Origin: Gigaspora rosea
Lineage: Eukaryota; Glomeromycota; Glomeromycetes; Diversisporales; Gigasporaceae
Length of the DNA: 64,000 nt
Direction of reading: 5' to 3'
Assembly: GCA_003550325.1 (NCBI GenBank)
Contig: QKWP01000240.1
Location: 282,384 to 346,383 of the forward strand
How positions within the stretch are numbered: position 1 is the first letter of the stretch; every line of letters begins with the position of its first letter. The notes below the pieces were generated by a model. It was not told the origin of the DNA. It worked only from the letters and a program-made list of their open reading frames with translations, and made no database searches. A program made the translations under genes and the position numbers. Shown here in pieces: positions 38,274-50,654 of this stretch.

Positions 38274-41200
38274 TTAAAAAGGTGCATAACCACCAGGTGG
38301 AATCCTAATAAACTTCCATTTTTCTTCATATTTTTCCCAAGGTTTCCATTCAATTTCTTTCAACAATTCAATCTTCAATTTTAAAGCCTTTTCGTAATCT
38401 TTAATATTGTCATTACCCAATCCAGTTTCTCCAAACCATTTTCCAAGTGCCTTAAGTGCATTTCCATATCGTTTTTCTCGTCTTTCACGTGTAATATAAA
38501 TTTGCAGTTGTTTAAAATCTGATACAGGTGGTAATGCATCTAACCATTGAGCAAGTTGTTTCCAAGTTTCTTCAAGTTGTGTCGATAAATTGTCACTTGA
38601 TGAACTAATTGATGAAAGAACTGCTAAAGCTTGAATTTTAGATCCTAAAGCTAATATGACAGCTTTCTTCTTATCATCATTTTCTTTTTTCTTCTTTTTA
38701 GCGGCTTCATTAGGATTGGGATCTTGTTTAACTCCATAATATTGTGCCAATTCATCTAAATCAATCTTCTTTAATAATTCTTCTGAAACTTCCAAGATTT
38801 TATTCGCTGTTTCAGGTGACATATTTTCTTTTTCTCCATTACTTCCAGAAGAAGTTGATTCAAGTAGCAATTCTAATTTATTTTGGAAAATTGGTATGTG
38901 TGACGGATAACGATCTTCCAAATCTGATAATAATTCCTCTCTTGCTGTTGATTCCGCAGGAAACTTTTTTAAATAAGAAATTTGTAAATCTCGAATTGCT
39001 TCTAAAAGATCTTCATTAATTTTATCCTTTTTTTCTAATTTTTCTGTAGATTCGGATGGTCCTGAATCACTAGTAGGTGCCGGTCCTTTTCCATCTTCGC
39101 CTCCATTGGTTGAATCTTTTTTGGCAGGAGGAGGTGGGATTAAAAAATTAACAGCGTATTGTCCACCATCAATCTTCAAAGAGTTTATAAAATTTAAACG
39201 TCCTAATAATAAATCACCAGGTTTACTATCTTTTGGATAAACAGAGTAATCATTCGGTGATCCGATAAATACTGCTTGTCTTTCCCCTTTTTCCAAATAA
39301 TTTTTTACACCTGTAGGTTTTTCAGCCATGAAAACATCATGTATCTGACTATATGAATCCAAATTTATTTTTTTGGATAAATTGTAATCTAAAAAGCATA
39401 TTGTGTTATTCAACTTTTCTAATAATTCCAGTGAAGGGTGGCGAATTTGTGCTCGAATAACATAATCTCCTTTATGTTCTAGTTTAAAATTCTTGGCGTA
39501 AATATCTAAATGACCGATAATTCTTTTATTGGCATCATATACTAAATGAATACGACAGAGTTTCAATTACAATTAGTAAATAAATTAATTTAATAACTAT
39601 ATTACATTTAAAAAGAGTACTTGTATTTAAAGAACCTACGTATTGCAAAGAAGTCTTCGAAATAAGATTCATACAATAAATCAAAGAATGCTGTAAATCT
39701 TGGTGTAAGGGACAAATTCTTTTCGGGTGTAGAAAATTTATATGTTAATGTTAGAGCATGTACTCTTCTAGAATCTGGAAGAACATTACGATCTACGCTG
39801 AGTGGTTTTAAGGATGATTCTGTTGGTCGAATTTCCTTACGGATGACATCTATTAAAATATAAAAATTTATTCAAATGAAAAAAATATTTTTTACAGTTA
39901 TTTTTACTAACACGTTAGCATTGAATAAATTCTTACCAAGTTGAACAGAGGGATTAATTCCATCTTCTCGTCTAACAGGAGCGGTAATGTCCAAACGAGT
40001 AAATGGACTTCCACCATTGATAAAAACGGTTTTACTTCCACTTATGGCATTATTTGCAATTTGAATACCATGGAAAACAAATTCTAATGATATATCATGA
40101 TTTCCAATGCTGGACCAATATTGTGCCACGCAAATCTTTTTTCAAGAGAAAAAAATACAATAATAAAATAATCGGTCTTCAAATTAAAAAATCAAACCAA
40201 CAAATCTAAACCTACAAACCTCCATAGTTGCACCACCACAAACAGCAAAGTTTCTTTTTTCAATTTGTTCTTCACCATTTACATCACCATAACTACCTTT
40301 AGCAAAAGAAAAGATATATTCACGTTCTTGAAATTTGAATCGTCTTAGTGGCAACAATTGTATCATATGTAACCAGAAAAATGCTGGTGAAGTAGTCTTA
40401 ATCGTAGTAGATTTAAGCGTTACACCTTTTAAATATGTGTAATTTTGGTTATCGAAAAATATTTACAACAAAAAGAAAGAAGTATAAATATAAATTTATA
40501 TATACTTGCGTACGTAGCACCATCAGGAACCTTAATAAACCTTCTTTCAATATGACCAGGACCAAAAGATAATTTATCAAAGCAAAGTTTAGACCCGTTA
40601 GTTAAAATACTTGGTTTTGTAACAGTGATTGGCACTCGGAACAGGGGTCCCCTGTCTGGACAAGTTGTATCATAACCCTAGCGGAAAAGATTATCTTGTT
40701 ATATTTTAAAAAATTTAATACAAATTTATAATAAATAAACCGTCTAAGAAATTTACTTGAACTTCAGCAAAATAAAATCCACCAGGGGTTAAATTAGTTG
40801 GATCAACTTTTACATCAAATGATCGGCCTACATAACATAAATAATATTCAATATTAGATGAACATAAAAGTAATATTAAAGACGGATAATGTTACTTACC
40901 ATTACTACCTAAAAACAAGAAATCAGTTGCACGCACCCAGGTTTGTGTGCAAACCAAAGCAAATCTAGTTTCTAGTTCAAATTTCTTTTGGTTAACTTCT
41001 CCAGAGATTGGGTCCAACTCTTTCATAAATTTGGGCCTGACAAGAACATTAATAGTTTGTGGACTTGAAGTTTCATGTGATTCTCTCAAATATATACCAC
41101 GTTTACTTCTTGGTTTGTTTGAAATATTGACCTAGATTTAAATTACATAACAGATAATTAAATAGTTATGCATTTAATTTATTAAATTTAGTTAAACTAT

Positions 41201-43804
41201 GAAGGTTATTTTATATATAATATATTTATGTAATATATTTCACACCTCGTAAACAATGTCTTGATCAGGAGTTTCGTAAAATTTTTCGAGATATTCCCAT
41301 GCCTTTTCAACTTGTAAAAGCCCAATATCAAAATTTTCATTTATTTGTTTGGAACTATTAATTAGAGCATTTTTAATCCTATAAGGTGAGTACTTTTTAT
41401 TTTCAGCCATAAGACCTGATAGAATTAATGCTATACATCCAGTTGCATTAGGCGAAGACCTATAGTTATTAACAAAGGCTACAGTTAAACATATAAGTCG
41501 TAATAAGATTTTTTTTTTTTTTATAACCCCGAGATAGCAGTTATCTGGCGACGTCGAATGACGCGATTGTAATAAGATTTGATAAAGTTTTATAAATACA
41601 TGGATGTTCCATTCATCAATTGAGACTTTGTTAAGGAATATAGTGGAGTAGACGTGATAGCACTGTTCAAATAAGTACATAATGTTATTATTATTGAATC
41701 TTATAAATCCAAAAAAGATTTTGTGAGTAATAAATTACCCTCCGGGGGCATATATTGCAACACCAATATCACCATCAGCAGTAGGGCCTTGAGAACTCCA
41801 TGTGTACGCGCGTTCAGGGACTGACTCAAGAAGCCCATATTCAGCTTGAATCATTGAATGACTAACATATGCACCAACTCCAATAATATCTAATAAAAAA
41901 AAAACATTGTAGTTACACATCATAACAATGATCGAAAAAATACATTAACAAGAAAAAATTCACATACCACTAGAAGTACCACCAGGTGCACCATTTGTAC
42001 TCAAAGCAGGACCACTATTGCCAGCACTGCTTACGAAAATGCAACCATACTTTCCAATAACTTCGTCGCGAATTAATTTAACAAAGTGACCATAATTTGG
42101 TACAGATGATGCTTCACCAAAACTCATATTAGCGACATTACATTTAGTTTCCACAAGCGATATAGCAGCTCTTGCCAACGCGGCACCAGTTTCCATAGCA
42201 TCTAATCGTGTATCACCAATTTTAAGCGCAACAATCTATACATGAAGCATAAATTTTTGTGCGATAATAATTATTAATACTTCATTTTGCATCATAAATA
42301 CAAGCATAATAAATAACTTCTTACTTGAGCACCTGGAGCAACCTATAACGACCATAATAATAATAAAAAAATATATATATTTTCCTTTAAAGCATTTAAT
42401 AAATTAACAATAATTTACATTTAATTTCTAAATTTTGAATACCCCGTTAAGAACAGGTTCATCTGGATGATATGCAGCAGAAATAGCAGCAACATGAGTT
42501 CCGTGTTCATTAGATGTAGTAACAATACTTTACAATAGAAATAAGGTGATATTTAAGATGTTAATATATAAATGTAATGAAATACATAAATAATAATAAT
42601 AATCACCTGACAATATTTCCTTCTTCATAAATATTAACAGAAAAATTCATTCTATCTTCCTTGCTAAAAGTGTGATATTGTCGTTCCTTTCGGTAATCAG
42701 TTAAAAGTGGAGCATCTATAATTCCAATAGTTAATATATTTTTGAAAAAATATAAAGTCATATAAAAAAATAACTAATTTTTAATATATTTGAAAAAAAA
42801 CCTCTCAAGTCACAACTTTCATCAACATCAACAACAACTCTCCAATCACTTCCGTCAAAGAATGTAACCACATCTACAATTATACCAGGATCATCATAAT
42901 TTTTTAACAAATCTTTTAGCACTTCTATTCTTGCTTCAAGATCAGCTTTAGTAGCAAGATCACTTTCTGGTGGATTCGAAGAAGAATGAGATTCTTCCCA
43001 AAGAGAGAGATTATGTTGTGCTTCAGCCTGAAGCCGATAATGTTCTTTTTCAAAATCTTTTTTATGTTCCTAAAAGAAGATATGATTTTAGTTTTAAAAA
43101 AGAATAGTTAAATAAAAAGAGAATCAAAATTACAACTGTTTTTTAATAACCTTTCGAAGCCTATTAACCAATTCACTTGGAAACAATTCATATAATCTTT
43201 TAATACCAATATGATATTCTCCTGAAGGATTGTTCCATTTTGGATCAATGATAAGAGTACGACCAGTTAAGCCTTGAATTGTATGTAAAGTTTCATTTCC
43301 ATCTTCTTTGATAACAGGTTTTACAACAACCTTTGTCGTTACATCACCTATCATTTTAAATAAATAGTAAATCAGAAAACATTTAAGGTACTTTAAATAT
43401 ATAAAAATTTTTTCGTATTTTTTTTTTACCAGAACCGCTACAATCGACGATATCAACAATCTTTGGTTTTCCTTCAGTAGTAGTCTAAAATCAAGAATGA
43501 TTAAGAAAGTTTAACTGAGTTAAATTGATATTTAATAGAGAATATTTGTTACCTGTAAACCAGCAGCACCAGGATCAACACCAGTATCTAATATCGCTAT
43601 AGTAACACCACGGCCATCATATTCAGGATGTTTTTTCAAAAATGATGCTGCTTCGGTTTCCTTTTATTATTTTATAATACCAATTAACTGGGAGAAAAGA
43701 ATACATCTTTATATGTATAACAAGAAAATCGGAGATCGTACCTCCTTAGGAAGTAATCCATATGTAGGAAAATCAGGGATTGAGTTGGATAATTTATATG
43801 ACAT
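38274..43804 (-). CDS. TPP2: Tripeptidyl-peptidase II, 19 exons
   Basis: Giant cytosolic subtilisin-like peptidase that removes tripeptides from proteasome products. Exons: 43804-43742, 43660-43553, 43484-43430, 43347-43151, 43069-42802, 42715-42607, 42527-42443, 42342-42325, 42235-41968, 41889-41739, 41662-41600, 41459-41246, 41131-40900, 40827-40757, 40677-40506, 40425-40220, 40135-39937, 39849-39640, 39541-38274. All junctions are GT-AG and in phase, giving 1318 residues (animal TPP2 is about 1250). Catalytic Asp46 (DTGVDPG), His275 (HGTHVAA), oxyanion Asn374 (SSAGNSGP) and Ser461 (GTSM) are present, with spacing close to the human enzyme. The C-terminal half has the TPP2 block [14 protein letters not shown]. 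Exon 8 is only 18 nt. The Met after the catalytic Ser is split by an intron. The donor of exon 4 (GTTATT) is the least certain junction. Confidence 0.96.
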
Positions 43805-44470
43805 TTTTTGAAGAGTTTTTTGGAACAAATCTTTTTGGATAATTTATTATAAATCAGGAAGAGTAAAAAAAGCTTAGCATATAGTATCTATTATAAAACC
43901 CGATAATCCGCTAGTTTGAAATGTTAACTTTATGGCTGCTTTACATTGAATGCTTATGCTAAGGCATTTCATAAGTTAATGAAGAAAATAATTACCTACC
44001 GTCAATACCGTCCCTTGCTACCAGCGAATGGCTAAAAAAAACGTGGATATGCAAAATCGATAAACTCTGGTTAAATTTTCTTTCAATTTCAAATATGGTC
44101 AATGAAAATTTTAGACTCACTTTTTCGAAGAAAAAATATAAAAATGATCGAGTCGTCGTTGTAAAAATGATTTATGATATTGATTATTAAATATGTTAAT
44201 ACTTAAAGTATTACATTTACTACGAACATTACAAATCCCAACACTGTTTCCTCGAAAAAATTGAAATATCATAATTCACAAACCTTATTAACAAACAAAA
44301 AAAACCAGATGGATTCTTAAATGTATGATTTTTTGACTTGATCCAGATATTTATATAGCGGTGCATTAAAAAATTTGAATTGGTTACACGTAGTACGTAA
44401 GCAACGTTTACGTAAAACAAATCACTAATTTTGGTTAAATTGTTAGGGAAATCTGGTCTCATACTGCAGT
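43805..44470. other. Upstream region of TPP2
   Basis: Presumed promoter and 5' UTR of TPP2 next to 43804. The 115-codon minus frame at 44229-44576 is not supported: it runs through the GTAC microsatellite and has no domain. Confidence 0.4.
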
Positions 44471-44520
44471 AGTACGAGTACGTACATGTACACGTACGTA
44501 CGTACGTACTTACGTACGAT
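44471..44520. repeat. (GTAC)n-like microsatellite
   Basis: Self-complementary TACG/GTAC words repeated over about 50 bp, able to form a cruciform. Shortly after (about 44590-44606) lies a run of A followed by a run of nine C. Confidence 0.75.
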
Positions 44521-44716
44521 GACGAAGCATCATCACCGGAGGCTGTAGAACAAGCGTTGACGGAAATAACTTGCATTGCTAGTAGGTAAAAAAAAACCCC
44601 CCCCCGATTTTTAATGATTTTTATGCTTTTTAACTTGATTTAATAAAATGTGTTTAAAACATCGGTGATTCTAGTGTTGATGGCTGCAGCTAGAATTACT
44701 GCATCTGATTACTTTT

Positions 44717-44976
44717 TATTGATAAATTATATAGATATCTTCGTCTCTATTTATACTAGAAATAAAGATAAAAAAAAAAGGATTAAAGACTATTTATGCA
44801 TCCAAATAATTGAAACGGTAAATTAATAATATGTTCAATAATATTATTGATAAATTATATAGATATCTTCGTCTCTATTTATACTAGAAATAAAGATAAA
44901 AAAAAAAGGATTAAAGACTATTATGCATCCAAATAATTGAAACGGTAAATTAATAATATGATCAATAATATTATTG
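44717..44976 (+). repeat. Tandem duplication, 128 and 127 bp
   Basis: Two adjacent copies, each with TATAGATATCTTCGTCTCTA and GATTAAAGACTA, differing by one T deletion and GTTCAAT versus GATCAAT. The near identity means it is recent. Confidence 0.93.
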
Positions 44977-45228
44977 ATTCATTTATTTAAAGAGCAAAAG
45001 AAAAAAAGTGACACATTTTTAATCGATCGGTCAAGTTTATGATACTCGACGAGCCGATTATCATTATCATTTTCTTCAACCTTCTCAAAATGGTTTCGAA
45101 TTTCTTTTAGGTAATTTTTTGTTTTGTCTCTCATTTCTGGGTTACACTATGAAAATACAAATGGGTGTTATTCTCCTGCTAATCGAGCAACCTACGCAGT
45201 TTTTTAGCATCGCGTAATTTTTCTTTGA

Positions 45229-45378
45229 CTGTCGTACTGACAGGCATAGGTAGTATTAATTTGTACAACTGACTGTCGTCCCGACAGGTCGTAGAATGCA
45301 TTCACTTTAATACGAAAGACTGATGTCCTAATCACACACAAACTAACTCTCGTTTCCATATGACTGTCGTCTCGACAG
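45229..45378. other. Three CTGTCG-NNN-CGACAG palindromes
   Basis: 15-bp dyads at 45229-45243 (CTGTCGTACTGACAG, one mismatch), 45273-45287 (CTGTCGTCCCGACAG) and 45364-45378 (CTGTCGTCTCGACAG), each preceded by GA/TGA and followed by G. Could be protein-binding sites or a repeat remnant; no adjacent gene explains them. Confidence 0.6.
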
Positions 45379-45589
45379 GCCACTTTGGAAAACTTACTGG
45401 GTAGGGATGGTGGCCAATGTAAACAGAACGATATCGGGTTCGCAAAAGAAAAAAGTCTATCTTATTTACGAACCTCAACAATACTAATATATACTTTGAA
45501 CAATTACGCATCGATTACTTCATACTCATTAATCCTTAAACTGTACCTTACTCTCATACTTACTTCCCCTTGATTGATCACTCGATCGA

Positions 45590-45670
45590 ACATGTGACCG
45601 TAAACGGTCTGTCACATGTCCGAATCCGAGTTGATTCGAGACAAAGCTGCCTCGATACTTACGTATCGAG
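45590..45670. other. Cluster of three consecutive hairpins
   Basis: Perfect stems: ACATGTGAC/GTCACATGT (45590-45619), CGAATC/GATTCG (45621-45638), and CTCGATAC/GTATCGAG (45651-45670). The stretch is less AT-rich than the window. It could be a structured RNA or the tip of a mobile element; identity unknown. Confidence 0.55.
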
Positions 45671-45808
45671 CAGGTTCAATTCACATGCGATATTTATTGT
45701 GTAACATTAGATTATTAATTAACATTTTCTATTTGCACCATGGTGCTATATAAAGTTTATTTAAAAAGGCCCATAGTACACAAAAATCTTATCCTGCTGT
45801 GTAACTTT

Positions 45809-46147
45809 GCCTTTTTTAATGTTGCACCAATAAAAACTCTTTTTTGTAGATTAACAACATGGGCGCAGGATGCAATTTTTGTACAACCTCAGGCCTTTTT
45901 TAATGCTATACCAATAAAAACTTCTCTTTTTTGTATATTAATAGCATGTATGAGTACAGAATAAGATTTTTGCAATTTTGTATAACCTTGGCCTTTTAAT
46001 GTTGCTCCAATAAAAACTCCTATTTTTGTAAATTAACATGTAGAGGTGCAAAGTAAGATTTTTTGCAAAATTTTGTAAAACATTGAGCCTTTTTTAATAT
46101 TGTACCAATAAAATTCTCTTTTTGTAGATTAACTACATGTACATATG
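45809..46147 (+). repeat. Tandem array, four units of about 84-98 bp
   Basis: Each unit starts GCCTTTTTTAATGTTGCACC (or a close variant), then CAATAAAAACTC-TTTTTTGTA-ATTAA-CATG. Starts at 45809, 45893, 45991 and 46087. It lies directly upstream of the CxxC-Sel1 pseudogene. Confidence 0.8.
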
Positions 46148-47312
46148 GGCGGATTTGACTCCAAATCCAAATCATGTGATTATTGTGAAATCGTTTGCTG
46201 ATTGGTTAATTTGCTTAGTATATTGGGGTTTCACAAAAGTATCACAACTTTTTTTTTAAAATATAACGTAATTTGATATTTTATATTTATGTTCAACAAG
46301 GCTGTAGCTCTATTGATCTCTAATCCTAAAAACCTTAGAACTTTTACTAGTGACATTGTCAATGGGAATACCACGTACAAATGCAGGTCCATGTGTAATA
46401 TGTGGCACAAATGACTTCAAAGAAAAGTTTTGCAAATTAACACCAGACCTTTTGTCTAAGGCTATGCGAAGCCCTGCTATTTCAAATTTAAGAGAAGAAC
46501 TTTGTTTAGATGACCAACTTTGTCAAATTTATTACAATGAATTGATAGCATTTGATAGAGGCTTAAGTCCAAATAAAAGACAGAAATGTAAATTAACTTC
46601 GGTTTACAATGTGAATGAAAAGCATAATGACATTTCAAATGAACAATTCAATACTAAAAATTGATATAAAAATGGTATAGGTGTTCCTAAAAATGAAAAC
46701 AAGGCACACGAATGGTACTTGAAATCGGCCAAAAGTAAGAATTCTGATAGACAGTTAAGTGTTGGAAATTGCCACCAAAATGGGGTAGGTGTTCCTAAGA
46801 ATGAAAAAAAAGCATTTGAATGGTACTTGAAATCAGCAAAAGGTAAAAATTCCAACAGAAGGTAAAGTGTTAAAAATTGCTACCAACATGGGATAGGCGT
46901 TCCTAAAGACGAGAGAAAGGCATTTGAATAGTACTTGAAATCCGCTGGTTGTGAAAATTTCGATGGGCAGTTGAATGTTGGAAGTTGTTACTTAAATGGA
47001 ATTGGCATTCCTAAAGATGAGAAAAAAGCATGGTACTTGAAATCTGCTAGAAATAAAAATTCCGATAGACAATTAAATATAGAAAAGTGTTACGAAAATG
47101 GAATAGGTGTCCCTAAAAATGTAAAAAAGGCATTTGAATAGTACTTGAAATCTGCTGGGAGTGGAAATTACAAAGGACAATTAAATGTTGGAAATTGCTA
47201 CTGAGATGGAATGGGCATTCCTAAAAATGAAAGAAAAGCTTTTGAATAGTACTTGTAATCTGCTGAAGGTGGAAATTCTGATGGGCAACTAAGTGTTGAA
47301 AATTGCTACAAA

Positions 47313-48043
47313 TAGGGTTCCAAAGTTCAGTTCAGTTCAATAGAGGTTCAGGTTCAGGTTCAATGAACCTGAACCTGAACCTGCTCTAAAAGTTCAATAC
47401 TGAACTGAACCTGAACTTAAAATTATTGAACATGAACCTGAACCTGAGCTTAAAAAAAGTTCAGTTCAGGTTCAGTTCAAGGTTCATGAACATGTTCAGG
47501 TTCATAATATATGCACATGTTTATCTAAATTACAAAGTTAGAATCAATTAGTAAAATTTAGAGAATCATAGAAATTTGTATAATTTTATTAATAAAATTA
47601 TACAAAATGCTATGATTCTCTAAATTTTACTAACTGATTTATACTTCTCACTCTAAGTAAACTTTTCAGTATCAAAAAATACACATATTTTTATTTAGGC
47701 TCAAACTAATTTGCAAAATTTGGACTAGCTTGACCAAACTTATGATTGAGTTATAAAGTTTAAATAATAAAATTTAGAGTTTAAGTCTGGTCTGGACCAG
47801 ACCAAACCCGGACCCAACCCTAAAATCACCAACTAGTTTATATGAACACCAGACTGAACCCTGAACATGCTCATAAACTTATAAACTGAACCTGAACTGA
47901 ACCTGAACCAGCTCTAAAAGTTCATTACTGAACCTGAACCTGAACATGTTTTAAACATTGTTTAGGTTCAGGTTCAATGCTGAACCTGAACCTGAACTTA
48001 AACTTGACTATGTTCAGTTCAGTTCAGGTTCATAGGAACACTA
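47313..48043. mobile_element. hAT-type MITE in locus B, AACCTG-rich, 731 bp
   Basis: Exact 8-bp target duplication GCTACAAA (47305-47312 and 48044-48051). Ends TAGGGTTCC and the reverse complement TAGTGTTCC, followed by arrays of GGTTCA / TGAACC in both orientations. Confidence 0.9.
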
Positions 48044-48059
48044 GCTACAAAAATGGTAT

Positions 48060-48699
48060 CCCTTAGATTGTAATACAGGCAAATTTGCCTGCGTATTTTA
48101 AAATTTTTAATAAAATTTTAAATATTGATTTTAGCCATATCTTTTCTAAGTAAAAAATATTCTTTAAGTTTTGTTTTAGTAACTTTGTTATAAATTTTTT
48201 TTAAAATCATTAGAAAACTTTAATATAATAAATGTTTAAAGTTCTTGTATTGGCATTTTTACTATTAAAATTTTCTTTAGATTTTTTCAAATTTTATATG
48301 TTCCCGTCTATAAAAAAATCTTTACTTCTAATACAAGTCTTAATTTTTACAAGTAAATCATTAAAGTTGCAATAATGAAAGTTGTCATCCTTTATATAAA
48401 CTACAATATTGTCTTAAGAACTATAGTTCTAAAACTAAAACTAAATAAGATCGCAGAAAAATTGTAATAAAATTTTTTAAAAAAATTTTTTCTTAAAATT
48501 ATCTATTTTAAGCTTATATGTAACTATAATTTATTTTCTTATAATATAGAAACTAATTTTGCAAAAAAGTAATCCTTATTTTCAAATATAATTGTACAAA
48601 GTTTTATTTAATTATTTTCGTATTTTAAAAAAGTAAATCAGAGCTAAAAAAGTGCAAAAACGCAGGCAAATTTGCCTGTGTTCTACTACAATCTAAGGG
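48060..48699. mobile_element. MITE in locus B, 640 bp
   Basis: Termini CCCTTAGATTGTA match on both ends as inverted repeats, followed inside by CAGGCAAATTTGCCTG, itself a palindrome. Only a 2-bp flank repeat is visible (AT, or TA if the ends are shifted one base). The Sel1 frame favours AT. Inserted 17 bp after the end of the previous MITE. Confidence 0.85.
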
Positions 48700-48811
48700 A
48701 TAGGAGTTCTTAGAGATGAGGAAAAGGCATCTGAATGGTTCTTGAAGTCTACTAGCAATGAAATTCAATTAAGCAGTTGAATGCCAAGAATTGTAACCGA
48801 AATGATATAGG

Positions 48812-49162
48812 TAGGGTTGCATCAGTCCGGTCCGGTCCGGTCCGGTCCCTAAGAGGACCGTTATCATAGTGTTTACAGTCCCGGTCCGGTCCGGTCCTTT
48901 GGTTCCATAACGGTTCTTTAATGATTACTTCAATAAGATTTTATTGGCCAAAAATGTCATAATTGTTTACTGTCAGATGTAAACAAACATCATATGATCT
49001 ACGTTACACCTGATCAAGAAATTTGATTGGGTGATATGAATATCACAGTTATGTTTACAAGGACCGGTCCCAGGACCGGTCCTTTAATGATCCTACGGTC
49101 CTTATCGGTCCCAGTTTGGAACCGGTCCTGGACCAGTCTTTTTCAGGACCGATGCATCCCTA
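48812..49162. mobile_element. hAT-type MITE in locus B, GGTCCGG-rich, 351 bp
   Basis: Exact 8-bp target duplication GATATAGG (48804-48811 and 49163-49170). Ends TAGGGTTGCATCAGTCC and the reverse complement TAGGGATGCATCGGTCC. Subterminal GGTCC arrays face each other. Confidence 0.93.
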
Positions 49163-49906
49163 GATATAGGCATTTCTAAAGTAGCTTCAACACCTGTAAT
49201 ATTTAATAAAAAGGGTATTAGAAAAAAAACCTTTTTCCAATGTGCAGTCAATATCAGAACAAAATAAATCATTAGCTGCCTTTGAAAAAGATTCTGAAAA
49301 AAACTTACAGAACTAATTACACATTACTGATTGGTTTCTAAAAATGAGCAGCCTATTGTTCATGTACTTAGCATTCGATTAAATATTAATGATGATATCA
49401 TTAATTTAAATTATCAACCTTTTAATCAAGGAGCGGAGCTCGTCAAATTAGATGCCATTGTTCGAGCATGCGATAAATCTTGAGATGGTTACCGTTGATT
49501 GGCTGCTACTGAACCTGAACTTACCCAAGAGCATCAAGTTGCTGCCCATAGAATTGAAATAACAAATATAATGAATGAGAAAATTAAAATCAGAACTTTT
49601 AGTATTGATAAAATCATGAATCATTCTAGCTCCAAGGATAATGTTTCAGAACATAGTGAAAGAATAGTAGTTGAACATTCAGAAATAGGAAATGGCGTTT
49701 ATAGAACAATAAAATCTATTTTAAATGTTCTTCTCTCTATTTGGAAAAAATATACTCTGCCTATTCTTATTCCAGAAATCCACTTAGATTGAAACTTGGA
49801 GGTGACAGTTATAATGTAGGTCGCAAACAAAACTATGTAATGGTAACGTTTTGTCTTTTAAATGAAGGTAATAGGGTTTTAAAGCCTGATCATCAGTATT
49901 GTCGCA

Positions 49907-50017
49907 TCTATTCCTGACTTCTTATAAGGGATATTTCAAATCGCCGGAACTATCCGACTTCTTCCTAATGTTACGTTCATTGGAAAATAGGTTTATATCC
50001 CACTCTTGCATCTTTAA
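49907..50017 (+). repeat. 111-bp direct repeat, left copy
   Basis: About 95% identical to 52929-53039, with a handful of mostly transition differences (for example GCCGGAA versus GCTGGGA). The left copy sits exactly where locus B breaks off. Confidence 0.9.
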
Positions 50018-50654
50018 TTTCCTTGCTTCACTTGTTCATAGAGATGGTATATTGTTAGTATTGCTCATGTGCCCCTGCCATGCACATGAGAGTCGTAACT
50101 ATTCATAACTTTAGTTACATGCTCCTTATATACTTATCATTCGACTCTGGATTAATTACATCATAATTAATCATGATATTTAACTTTACTGCAATTACAT
50201 AATTAATTAAACATCCAATACTTATCTTTTCTTAATCCCGCATTTCTTATGCACCGTGATCGACTCTTGATTGATCACATTATATGCATTAAACTACCCC
50301 GGATTATGCCATAGATCCGATTAATTGTAATTACCCCGACCAAACCCGGGTAAGTAACTTGATTATCCAGTGATTGATGACCTGTCATGGTACGTAATTA
50401 AGAGACCCGACCTCCTATCGTCGCTCCCACACTACACATCCTGGAACCCGATTTTCTCCCAAGAACCGATTCTGACCGTAACAGGAGCTAGACCCTTCTT
50501 GACTCTCGTCCGAAGTCAAAATCTCTTCCAATCGGTTCTTCAACACTTCAATATCCACAACCAGCTTCTCATTTTCCATCCAAGCCAGATCCCCCATGCA
50601 TCTCGCATATCGTCAACTATCCAACCAAGTTGCAAAATATATCACCAATCTTTT
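50018..50654. other. Less AT-rich stretch, no supported gene
   Basis: Contains CTTGATTGATCAC, also present at about 45570, and an ACCCGGGT palindrome at about 50345. Overlapping frames on both strands at 50370-50675 have no domain. Confidence 0.35.

Larger units (their letters stand above)
46362..49890 (+). pseudogene. CxxC-Sel1 repeat protein, split by three MITEs (locus B)
   Basis: ATG 46362 opens a block with CVICG and FCKLTPDLLSKA, stopping at 46664. Directly after it come six or seven Sel1-like units (46665-47312) of the form GVPKNEKKAFEWYLKSA. The array continues between inserted elements (48052-48059, 48700-48811) and after them. A C-terminal block (about 49380-49890) contains EHQVAAHRIEITNIMNE and, after a one-base shift near 49785, GGDSYNVGRKQNYVMVTFCL. 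It is dead: the Trp of FEWYL is TAG at 46929, 47139 and 47247, other stops occur, and the end is cut at the 111-bp repeat at 49907. Removing each MITE and one copy of its target duplication rejoins Sel1 units. Scaffold function is inferred from Sel1 only. Confidence 0.8.

Noticed and set aside
38744..39019. Plus-strand frame inside the TPP2 last exon
   Set aside because: It is the complement of a clearly conserved coding exon.
44229..44576. 115-codon minus-strand frame as a gene
   Set aside because: It runs through a GTAC microsatellite, has no domain, and lies in the TPP2 upstream region.
46929..47249. TAG read as Trp (codon reassignment) because FEWYL repeatedly shows TAG
   Set aside because: Other stops and frame breaks occur in the same genes, and GAL1 and TPP2 use TGG for Trp (for example AGWGG and YTWSSQ) and have no internal TAG. 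Decay explains it better.
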